Shown: positions 52,946 through 62,000 of the stretch, piece by piece
Layout: each line of letters opens with the position of its first letter
Position numbering within the stretch: position 1 is the first letter of the stretch
Assembly (NCBI GenBank): GCA_016787265.1
Contig: JAEUVF010000018.1
Coordinates: forward strand, 62,001-126,000
Source: Flavipsychrobacter sp.
Lineage (GTDB): Bacteria > Bacteroidota > Bacteroidia > Chitinophagales > Chitinophagaceae
Length of the DNA stretch: 64,000 bases
Direction of reading: 5' to 3'
Position numbers and translations under genes: made by a program
The notes under the pieces: generated by a model
What the model was told of the DNA's origin: nothing
The model's database searches: none
The model's input: only the letters and a program-made list of their open reading frames with translations

Positions 52946-54329
52946 GGAAGAAGAAAGAAAGCAAGGGCTCACTCCAGCGGAAGTGGAGCTCCTGACAAGA
53001 TGGATTGACAGAGATGCAAGTTTTACTACCAGGCTGGCTGAGCTACCGGATGGTGATTCGCTAAAAGTTCTTGCTCAGTTAGTTTTACAGCCGGCTGGCG
53101 CGATGGCTGAACGATATGAATTTGAAGCGGCTGATGCGTCTGCAATAGCACAACTGAATAGTTTTGATCGTACAATAAAATCTGTTGATCGCGTTTCGCC
53201 GGCTTTGGAAGTTGCTATCTTTAACAGGAACAAGTATACCGTCCAACAATTGCAGGAATTAACTGCTATTCGGGAACAGGTTGTTTCCATATATCTGAAT
53301 AAACTTCCTGTAAAGGATGCAGACCTTACTGCTTTGAAGCAGTTTGAAAATCTTCGAAAGCTGGATTTAAGTTTTACGGATATTACTGATGCCGGCTTGG
53401 CAACGCTATCCCGACTTCCAAACCTGCGATCCCTGGCTATTTCAGGAACCAAAATCAGCCATGCTGCGCTAACCAGTTATCTTCCCAGGTTCAAATCATT
53501 GCGCTCTATCGCTATTTGGAATACTTCCGTGAATGCGAATGAGGTGACCAGTCTGAAGAAAAATTTCCCGAAAATCAGTATTCTGGAAGGATTTATTGAT
53601 ACTGGTATAGATACCTTGAAACTGAATCCACCCCAGGTGAAAAATCCGGAAATGGTTTTTGCCAGGACATTGCCCCTACAGTTATTTCATCCCGTCAAGG
53701 GAGTAACTATCCGGTATACAATGGATGGGAAAGAGCCGGATAGTATTCACTCGCCGGTATTTGATGGGAATACCATCCTGCAACAGCATACAACCATTAA
53801 AGCAAAAGCATTTAAACAAGGATGGTTTTCAAGTGAGCTGGCAACATTTGATTTTTTAAAGAATTCATTTGTGCCGGATAGCGTCCACTTACTTACAAAA
53901 TTGAATGATGTTCATCAGGCGGAAGGTGCGGAAACTTTTTTTAACAGGAAGCTGGGTGTAATTGGAGCAAACAATCCTGCCTGGGCAAATTACTGGGCAG
54001 GAGTAAGAAATAATGATATGGCGTTGGAAGCGAGGTTTGAGAAAGCCATCCCATTAACTTCTGTTGGCCTGCATTATATGGTGGAAGAAGCAACCGGTAT
54101 TTTCCCTCCGGCTATTGTTGAAGTGTGGGGCGCTGAAGGAACTGAACCTCCCAAATTGCTGGCGAAACTTTCAGCTCCTTTACCTGGCAAGGGTGAAAAA
54201 CCAGCTCTGAAATTAATACAGAAAGAAATTCCAACAAAGCAGGTAAACTATTTGAAGATCATTGCCCGTCCATATAAAAAGGGGAACAACAATTATCTAT
54301 TACTGGTGGATGAAATGTTTCTGAACTAG
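52845..54329 (+). pseudogene. 5'-truncated cytochrome-type protein (LRR plus beta-hexosaminidase C-terminal-like domain); N-terminus is repeat DNA
   Basis: The open frame gives 494 residues, but about the first 40 (MEEEAKETGGKGDGR and on) are translated repeat. Recognisable protein starts at GLTPAEVELLTRWIDRDASF, the end of a Planctomycete-type cytochrome c (PSCyt1) domain. Then come leucine-rich-like repeats (LRKLDLSFTDITDAGLATL, LRSLAISGTKIS; about 165-240) and a CHB_HEX-like domain (IRYTMDGKEPDSIHSPVF, about 285-345). The heme CxxCH, the membrane segments and any signal peptide expected upstream are missing. It is probably a remnant, although the frame is intact. Confidence 0.65.
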
Positions 54330-54333
54330 GTGC

Positions 54334-54363
54334 AAAAAAGAGTCCCCCGTAGAAACGGGGGAC
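54334..54363 (-). terminator. Rho-independent terminator of the porin gene
   Basis: GTCCCCCGT/ACGGGGGAC (54342-54350 with 54355-54363) has a 4-nt loop. On the minus strand it is followed by a T6 run (54339-54334). Confidence 0.88.
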
Positions 54364-54397
54364 GATCAACGATTGCTTGCCATATGTGAAACAGTGC

Positions 54398-55513
54398 TTA
54401 GAAGCTGTAGATAGCGGCCAGCAGAAAACTGCCGGCGGATTTTTTGCCGCTACCATTGGCGTCTATATAAATTTCTTCGGATGCATTTTCAATTCTGAAT
54501 TCGGGAATGAATGTCAATCCGCCTACTTTAAAATTGGCCGATAGGGTGGTGGCAAATAAACTGGCACCATCCGGACCTGCAGTTGGGATCTTGAACTGAT
54601 TTTTATCGCTGAAATATTCTCCTCTCAATGTGAGGCCAAACCAGGGCTTAGGGTCGAGGTTTAAATAAAGGGCGGATCCCCACCAGGATTTTCCGGATTC
54701 GTTTTTAGCACCATCCCAGGTTTTGGTGGTATTAACGGTACCGTTATAACCAATACTGAAAGCGTTCGAAATACTGGCTGTCATCACAAGGTCGAACTGG
54801 CTGGTTTTAGAGGTGTCGGGGTTTTTACCACCTACATAGTTCAGGTAAAATTTAAGGTTGTCGCTTGCTGCAAAGCTATACTGAGCCAGGATGAATTTCT
54901 TATTGATCTGATCGGAAGGTGGAATGCGATAGTCAGTAGCGTTGGACACACCAATCATGAATCCGCTTTTGCCTTTTGATAATTCAGCTTTCAGGCCGGT
55001 ATGAGAGAAGGGGCCGTTGGAAAACATGTAAGACATGCTATAATTCCGGTTGAGTTGGGGATCTACCAGTTCATATCCTACGTGTGTAGCCCAGGTACCC
55101 GCTGTGAATTTCAACCAGTCGGTAGGCGCATAACTTACATAGAGCTGTTTGATAGCCTGTGTGATTCCTTCATCCGCATAGGTGAATTCTTTAGCACGCG
55201 GACCAAACCCAAGGTCAAGTACTACACCGATTTTATCGCCCTGGTGTTCAGCTTTGAGACTTGCCATGCCAAGTGCGAAGCTATTATGCGTATTGGTAAA
55301 ACTCGTACGATTGTTTCCGGCCTGCTTTCCAAAATCGTACCGGTAATAAATATCTGCAGATCCGGAAAAACTGATCAGTGGTTTTTTTTCTTCGGGAGCA
55401 GCAGCTGCTGCTGCTTCGGTTGTTGAGGTGGTTGGGGCGGATTCAGCAGTTTGAGCATGGCTTATGGTAATACAGGATAGCGCGATGCCTGTTGCAAATA
55501 ATTTTTGTAACAT
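54398..55513 (-). CDS. Outer membrane beta-barrel porin (BBP2-like)
   Basis: The 371-residue protein has a signal peptide ending near SHAQ (about 20), an Ala/Glu/Pro linker, then amphipathic beta strands with many aromatics (FSGSADIYYRYDFGKQ) and a terminal aromatic residue (AIYSF). It resembles the putative beta-barrel porin-2 family. It follows the ammonium transporter gene by 133 bp on the same strand, so it may serve ammonium or small-solute passage across the outer membrane. Confidence 0.82.
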   Translation of the reverse strand: MLQKLFATGIALSCITISHAQTAESAPTTSTTEAAAAAAPEEKKPLISFSGSADIYYRYDFGKQAGNNRTSFTNTHNSFALGMASLKAEHQGDKIGVVLDLGFGPRAKEFTYADEGITQAIKQLYVSYAPTDWLKFTAGTWATHVGYELVDPQLNRNYSMSYMFSNGPFSHTGLKAELSKGKSGFMIGVSNATDYRIPPSDQINKKFILAQYSFAASDNLKFYLNYVGGKNPDTSKTSQFDLVMTASISNAFSIGYNGTVNTTKTWDGAKNESGKSWWGSALYLNLDPKPWFGLTLRGEYFSDKNQFKIPTAGPDGASLFATTLSANFKVGGLTFIPEFRIENASEEIYIDANGSGKKSAGSFLLAAIYSF

Positions 55514-55646
55514 TGTGTAACATTTTAAGTGTTAAGGGAAAGGGTACGGCGATAAACTTGTATCAGAAGTTTGTCAGTAAGCTGTACCTTTTTCTCGTTC
55601 ACTGCCTTGCTCGTATCAGGAGAGTGCAGTTAGTTTTGGTTGGTTA

Positions 55647-57029
55647 TTATATTTCAGAAAGTTCTTCTTCCTTCAATTTTCCGTTATTGTGTACCAGCAA
55701 TGTACCCTGCAGGTATTTTTCATTGTGCTGTGTTTCATCCAGTCCGAGTTCTTCTTCTTCTGAACTAACTCGCAGCGGAAGCAGGAAATTGATGAATTTG
55801 AAAATCGCATAAGAAACGACAAAGCTGTATCCAACTGCAATCAGCATGGCTTTCAACTGTGTCAGGAAGAAATCAGCGTTACCATAGAACAGGCCGTTTT
55901 GCCCAGCACCATTAACAGCTGTTGTAGCGAAAATTCCGGTCATCAGCATGCCTACCATACCGCCAATACCATGACAGGGGAATACATCCAGGGTATCATC
56001 CAGGGAAGACTTCTGCTTATAATAAACTGCGAGATTGGAGATAAGCGCAGCTACAACACCTATAAAAATACTTTGTGGAATAGCAACAAATCCGGCAGCT
56101 GGAGTAATAGCAACAAGGCCAACTACTGCACCGATACAGAAACCAATAACAGATGGTTTTTTGCCCCGCATAACATCAAAGAACATCCAGCTACAACCGG
56201 CAGCACCTGCCGCAATATTGGTGGTAACAAAAGCGGACACCGCCAGAGCATTCGCGCCCAGTGCAGAACCTGCGTTGAAACCAAACCAGCCGAACCAAAG
56301 CAAACCGGTTCCGATTAATACATATGGAATATTGGCAGGAGGAATTTCCTTGTGGTCCATATGCACCTGGCGACGCTTTAATACCAATGCGCCGGCAAGG
56401 GCTGCACAACCTGCTGAAATGTGTACTACAGTACCACCGGCAAAGTCAAGAGCACCCATTTTCAACAGGAAGCCATCGGCATGCCAGCTCATATGAGCCA
56501 ACGGTGCATATACTAAAATGGCGAACAATACAATGAAAAGGATATATGAGGTAAAACGTATTCTCTCCGCTACCGCTCCTACTACCAGTCCGGGGGTAAT
56601 GATTGCAAACATCAGCTGGAAAACTGCAAACAGGGATTTGGGAATGCCGCCAACCGGCTCACCGCTGTTGACGCCTTTCCAGAACATATGGGTAAAAGGA
56701 TTGCCGATAAATCCTCCGATGGATTCACCGAAACAAAGACTGTATCCGAAAAACACCCACAATACACTCACAACACCTGCAGCTACCACACTTTTAATCA
56801 TGGTGGAGATAACATTCTTCCTGTGAACCATCCCGCCATAAAAAAAAGCAAGTCCGGGTGTCATTAAGAATACCAGGGCTGAGGCTACGAGGATCCAGGC
56901 AATATCAGCCCCATTATAGACCTTATCAGGGTCGGCGAAATCTGCAACGGTTGGGGCAAATAGGGCCGCTACAGAAACAGCAGCCAAAATCAGAAAGGGG
57001 GCTACCTGTTTGATCGTCAGTTTACTCAT
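55647..57029 (-). CDS. amt: Ammonium transporter
   Basis: The 460-residue protein has eleven hydrophobic helices and the family blocks FLMTPGLAFFYGGMV, FAGGTVVHISAGCAALAGAL, WFGWFGFNAGSA and DDTLDVFPCHGIGG. Amt conducts ammonium at the inner membrane. ATG 57029 (MSKLTIKQ) is preferred to 57050. No P-II (glnK) gene is adjacent, unlike in many bacteria. It is downstream of gltBD but separated from it by a terminator and 278 bp. Confidence 0.95.
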   Translation of the reverse strand: MSKLTIKQVAPFLILAAVSVAALFAPTVADFADPDKVYNGADIAWILVASALVFLMTPGLAFFYGGMVHRKNVISTMIKSVVAAGVVSVLWVFFGYSLCFGESIGGFIGNPFTHMFWKGVNSGEPVGGIPKSLFAVFQLMFAIITPGLVVGAVAERIRFTSYILFIVLFAILVYAPLAHMSWHADGFLLKMGALDFAGGTVVHISAGCAALAGALVLKRRQVHMDHKEIPPANIPYVLIGTGLLWFGWFGFNAGSALGANALAVSAFVTTNIAAGAAGCSWMFFDVMRGKKPSVIGFCIGAVVGLVAITPAAGFVAIPQSIFIGVVAALISNLAVYYKQKSSLDDTLDVFPCHGIGGMVGMLMTGIFATTAVNGAGQNGLFYGNADFFLTQLKAMLIAVGYSFVVSYAIFKFINFLLPLRVSSEEEELGLDETQHNEKYLQGTLLVHNNGKLKEEELSEI

Positions 57030-57050
57030 TTCAGTTGGTTTTAATTGCAT

Positions 57051-57328
57051 TAAAAAAAATGTAACTATAAAATATTTTTCTAAAGTAGTTATAAAAATGA
57101 TTGTAAATGGTCAAATATATACACATATTAATAAAATTAATATGAATTTGATTCCTCTCGGAAATATAGATTTTGACCAACTGTGCAACCAATTCAAAAA
57201 TATATTATAAAGCATTGATTATTACGTACATTATGCTTTATAATGGATCACGGTTCGGTCGGGGTGAATTTTTGACTGGTAAAATTTTATCTGAAAGGAT
57301 AAAAATTGCAATATTCTGGGTGGGAAAT
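57051..57328 (-). promoter_or_regulatory. amt upstream region with a 12-bp inverted repeat and -7-like element
   Basis: This AT-rich gap has no gene. On the minus strand TATATTTG (57119-57112) matches TAnnTTTG and would start an amt transcript with a leader of about 75 nt; a -33 match is poor. A perfect inverted repeat ATTATAAAGCAT/ATGCTTTATAAT lies at 57204-57215 and 57233-57244, a candidate operator for nitrogen control. Short open frames here are not convincing. Confidence 0.5.
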
Positions 57329-57354
57329 AAAAAAAGCGGCCAAAAGCCGCTTTT
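57329..57354 (-). terminator. Rho-independent terminator of gltBD
   Basis: AAAAGCGGC/GCCGCTTTT (57332-57340 with 57346-57354) has a 5-nt loop. On the minus strand it is followed by a T run. Confidence 0.88.
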
Positions 57355-57382
57355 AAATAAATATGTAATAAAAAATAATATG

Positions 57383-58885
57383 TTATAGTGCTAAGGATAA
57401 CATTGCGTCTTTTGTTTCCAGAACCGATTGTCCCATCAGGTATTCATCCACTTTTCGGGCACATTCCCTTCCTTCGCTGATCGCCCATACTACCAGGCTT
57501 TGACCCCTGCGCATATCACCCGCCGTGAAAACCTTGGGAATATTGGTTTGGAAGGATTTTTCTCCGGCCCGAACATTGCCTCTTTCATCCAGCTCAACCC
57601 CAAGTTCCTCCAGCAGGCCTTTATGCTGTGGATGCACAAATCCCATTGCGAGAAATGCTCTTTCACAGGGGATTTCCCGAATACTTCCTTCCACTTCCTT
57701 AAACTGGGAAGGCCGGCCATCTGCTCCTGAACTCCATTCCAGGTCTACAATTTGAAGCGACCTGAGGTTTCCTTTTTCGTCTCCGAGAAAGGCTTTGGTT
57801 GCAATGGCCCAATGGCGATCACAGCCCTCTTCATGGGAGGTAGAGGTTTTTAACACCATCGGATAACTTGGCCAGGGCATAAAATCTGTTCGTTGTGCCG
57901 GAGGTTTTGGCAACAACTCAAACTGCGTTACAGAAACAGCTCCCTGGCGGTTTGAGGTTCCCACGCAATCACTGCCGGTATCACCACCTCCAATCACCAC
58001 TACATTTTTTCCTGTGGTTAGAATATTTTCTCCCACGACATTACTTTCGATCTCTCTGAATGCCAGGGGATCCGACTGGTAATTACGTTTATTCTGCTGC
58101 TTCAGGAAGTCCATGGCAAAATGAACGCCGTTTAAATCGCGACCAGGAATTGCAAGGTCACGAGGAATAGTAGATCCTCCAGCCAGTACAATCGCATGGT
58201 ATTCTCTCAACAAATCATTCACGCGTACATTCACTCCCACGTTGGAATGACATTTAAATACCACCCCTTCTTCTTCCAGTAATGCAACCCGGCGCTCCAC
58301 AACCCATTTCTCCAGTTTAAAATCGGGTATGCCATACCGTAAGAGTCCGCCTGGCTTTTCATCCCGCTCATAAACAGTTACCTGGTGACCCGCATAATTC
58401 AATTGAGCCGCGGCTGCAAGTCCGGCCGGACCAGAACCGATCACTGCTACTTTTTTCCCAGTACGAAGTGTCGGCTTCTGGGGTTTTACCAGGCCTTTTT
58501 CAAAGGCGATTTCAATAATATGTTTTTCGATTTCTTCAATCGTAATGGCCGGCTGATTAATTCCCAGTACGCAGGCAGTTTCACAGGGAGCCGGACAAAT
58601 TCTTCCCGTAAACTCCGGGAAATTATTCGTGGATTTCAGAATGTCATAAGCTTCTTCCCAGTTCTTGCGATACACTGCATCATTGAATTCGGGTATCACA
58701 TTTCCTAAAGGACATCCATTATGACAAAATGGAATCCCGCAGTTCATGCAACGTGCAGACTGTTTGTTCAATTGCTCATCCGAATACCGGTTGATGAATT
58801 CATTGTAATCTTTCACACGTTCTTCTACAGGTCGCTTGCCTGGCAACTCCCGTGTGAATTCCATAAATCCGGTTGGCTTACCCAT
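57383..58885 (-). CDS. gltD: Glutamate synthase small subunit
   Basis: The 500-residue protein has N-terminal 4Fe-4S cysteines (CMNCGIPFCHNGCPLGN, ICPAPCETAC), an FAD site (VAVIGSGPAGLAAA) and an NADPH site (VVVIGGGDTGSDC). It feeds NADPH electrons to GltB. It follows gltB on the same strand across a 109-bp gap filled with repeats. Confidence 0.96.
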   Translation of the reverse strand: MGKPTGFMEFTRELPGKRPVEERVKDYNEFINRYSDEQLNKQSARCMNCGIPFCHNGCPLGNVIPEFNDAVYRKNWEEAYDILKSTNNFPEFTGRICPAPCETACVLGINQPAITIEEIEKHIIEIAFEKGLVKPQKPTLRTGKKVAVIGSGPAGLAAAAQLNYAGHQVTVYERDEKPGGLLRYGIPDFKLEKWVVERRVALLEEEGVVFKCHSNVGVNVRVNDLLREYHAIVLAGGSTIPRDLAIPGRDLNGVHFAMDFLKQQNKRNYQSDPLAFREIESNVVGENILTTGKNVVVIGGGDTGSDCVGTSNRQGAVSVTQFELLPKPPAQRTDFMPWPSYPMVLKTSTSHEEGCDRHWAIATKAFLGDEKGNLRSLQIVDLEWSSGADGRPSQFKEVEGSIREIPCERAFLAMGFVHPQHKGLLEELGVELDERGNVRAGEKSFQTNIPKVFTAGDMRRGQSLVVWAISEGRECARKVDEYLMGQSVLETKDAMLSLAL

Positions 58886-58917
58886 ATTTCTTTCTCAGTT
58901 AAGTTTTGTTATTAATT

Positions 58918-59016
58918 TTTTTTCCTCCATTCCTCCCTTCTCCATTCCTCCCTTCTCCTTTGCCTCCTGTCTCCTTTGTCTCCTCTTCCCCTCCTCACTT
59001 CTCACTTTTCACTTCC
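58918..59016 (-). repeat. 7-nt-periodic intergenic repeat, copy 4 (gltB-gltD gap)
   Basis: On the mRNA (minus) strand GTGAAAA, GTGAGAA, GTGAGGA are followed by GGAGACAAA, GGAGACA, GGAGGCAAA, GGAGAAG and GGAGGAAT units, the same block order as after ppc. The first units encode the last residues and the stop codon of gltB. Confidence 0.88.
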
Positions 59017-62000
59017 ATGCTCCTGCGCTTTTGTAATACCTTCTTATAATCACTCGGGAATACTTTGACGAAGTTCTTCAACTGGTTCTCAAAATCGTTT
59101 AGAATAAATTGAGCAACCGTACTTCCGGTATAGGTATAATGCTGCTGCAGCAGCTCTTTTAATTGAGCGATGTCCTCCTCCGCAACCGGATCCAGGTCTA
59201 CCATTTCCTTGTTACAGAGATCAGGGAAATTTCCTTTTACATCGTAGATGAAAGCTATTCCACCACTCATGCCTGCAGCAAAATTTCTTCCAGTGTCTCC
59301 CAGTATCACAACTGTACCTCCGGTCATGTATTCACAACCATGGTCACCAACACCTTCCACTACTGCTGTTGCGCCTGAGTTTCTTACTGCAAATCGCTCA
59401 CCAGCTTTACCACGTATAAATGAAATACCTGATGTAGCTCCATAGAACGCTACGTTACCAATGATGATGTTTTCCTCAGGAACAAAACTTGCCTGCAGGG
59501 ATGGATATACGACCAGTTTCGCACCGCTTAATCCTTTTCCAAAATAATCGTTGGCATCACCTTCCAGTTCAAGTGTTACTCCTTTTGTATTGAACGCTCC
59601 AAAACTTTGTCCGGCTGTTCCGGTAAATTTGAAATGAATGGTATCATCCGGTAATCCTTCTTCCTTGTACTTCTTCGAAATCTCATTGGACAGAATAGTA
59701 CCGATGGTACGATCCGTATTCTTCACATCAAAGGAGGCAAATACTTTCTGCTGGCTTTCCAGTGCTGGTTTTGCTGCGTCCAGTAATTTCCAGTCGAGCA
59801 CATTGCTTAACCCATGATCCTGCTCTTCCATTTTGTACAAGCCTGTGTAACGTGACGCAGGTTCCTTATACAATACAGGAGAGAGGTCGAGCCCTTTGTA
59901 TTTCCAATGTGTTACATCTGTTTTTGCTTCCAGGAAATCAACTTGTCCCACCATTTCATTGATGGTTCTGAATCCAAGCTCTGCCATGATCTCTCTCAGA
60001 TCTTCCGTGATAAAGCGGAAGAAATTCACCACATGATCCGCATTTCCGGTGAAACGTTTTCTGAGCTCGGGGTCTTGCGTAGCAACACCAACCGGACAAG
60101 TATTCAAATGACACTTACGCATCATGATACAGCCTTCCACAACGAGTGCTGCAGTTGCTATGCCCCATTCTTCCGCACCTAATAAGGTTGCTATCGCGAT
60201 GTCGCGACCTGTGCGCATCTGTCCATCTGCCTGCAACACCACGCGACTCCTGAGTTTATTTTTCAGCAGGGTCTGGTGCGATTCAGCCAATCCCAGTTCC
60301 CAGGGTAATCCTGCATGTTTGATAGAACTGATAGGAGAGGCTCCGGTTCCGCCATCGTGACCAGCAATCAGAATTACATCTGCTTTTGCTTTGGCTACAC
60401 CGGCTGCAATGGTTCCAACACCTGCTTTACTTACCAGCTTCACACTGATGCGTGCCGCACGGTTGGAATTCTTTAGGTCATAAATCAGCTGCGCCAGATC
60501 TTCAATACTATAGATATCGTGATGCGGTGGTGGTGAAATCAAACCTACACCCGGAGTGGAATGCCGAACCTTGCCGATCCATTCATCTACTTTATGTCCG
60601 GGTAATTGACCACCTTCTCCGGGTTTGGCACCCTGTGCCATTTTAATCTGTAACTCGTCTGCCATAGTCAGGTAATAACTGGTCACACCAAAGCGACCTG
60701 ATGCTACCTGTTTGATCGCACTGCGCATGGAGTCTCCATTGGCCATGGGCTCATAACGCAATACATCTTCACCACCTTCTCCGGTATTGGATTTAGCACC
60801 AATGCGGTTCATCGCAATCGCCAGGGTGGAATGTGCTTCGTGTGAAATGGATCCGAAACTCATTGCTCCAGTGGCAAATCGTTTCATGATGCTTTCAGCA
60901 GGTTCAACTTCGTCAATGGAAATAGACGGACGATTGGTTTTAAACTGTAACTGGCTTCTGAGTGTAGCGGCTTTAACGCTTTGATCATTTACCAGCTTTG
61001 CATATTTTTTGTAAGTCGCATAATCATTCATCTTGGTTGAATACTGCAACAAGTGAATGGTTTGCGGATTGAATAAATGGAATTCTCCTTTTCGTTTCCA
61101 TTGGTAAACACCACCAACCGGCAGACGATCTACCGGAATTTCTTTTTTACTGAACGCAAGGAAATGTTTGGCTAATGCTTCTCTCGCGATTTCATCCAGT
61201 CCCATTCCTTCAATTCGGGATGTGGCACCGGTGAAATATTTTTCAACTACTGTTTTATTCAGACCGATGATTTCAAAGATCTGTGCACCCTGGTAAGATT
61301 GCAGGGTAGAGATACCCATCTTCGAGAAGACTTTCAATAGTCCTTCATTAACCGCCTTGATATAATTTTTCTTGAGCTGATCCGGATCCAGGCTGGTTTC
61401 CAGTTTGCCATTCAGTCGCAGATCACGGATGGTTGACAATGCCAGGTAGGGGTTAATCGCGGTAGCGCCAAATCCAATCAAACAGGCGAAATGATGTACT
61501 TCCCAAACATCGCCGGCTTCTACTACCAATCCTACTTGTCCGCGTAGGCCTTTTCTTATCAGGTGGTGATGAATAGCTGCAGTTGCAAGCAACGATGGAA
61601 TGGGAGCGTGGTCCGAATCAATCGCACGGTCAGAAAGTATCAGTACTTCAAATCCATCCTGTGCAGCATCTACTGCATAGCGGCAAATACGATCCAGCGC
61701 CTTCTGCAAAGATCCCGGTTTGCCATCGGCCCGGAAATAACATTGCAGGGTTTTGGCCTGAAATACACCGGTATCAATACTTCTGATTTTTTCCAGTTCA
61801 TGATTGTTGAGAACCGGATGTTTCAGGGCAACACTGTGTGCGGCCAGAGGTTCTTCTGTCAGCAGGTTACCATTGTTACCAACAAAGGTGGCGAGTGACA
61901 TTACCAGTCGCTCACGGATGGGATCAATTGGCGGATTGGTTACCTGAGCAAACAATTGTTTAAAATAGCTGCTGAGGTGTTGGGGCTGATCACTTAATAC

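Noticed and set aside
57010..57388. Short open frames in the amt-gltD gap
   Set aside because: They overlap the amt start, the inverted repeat and the gltD terminator and show no protein-like features.
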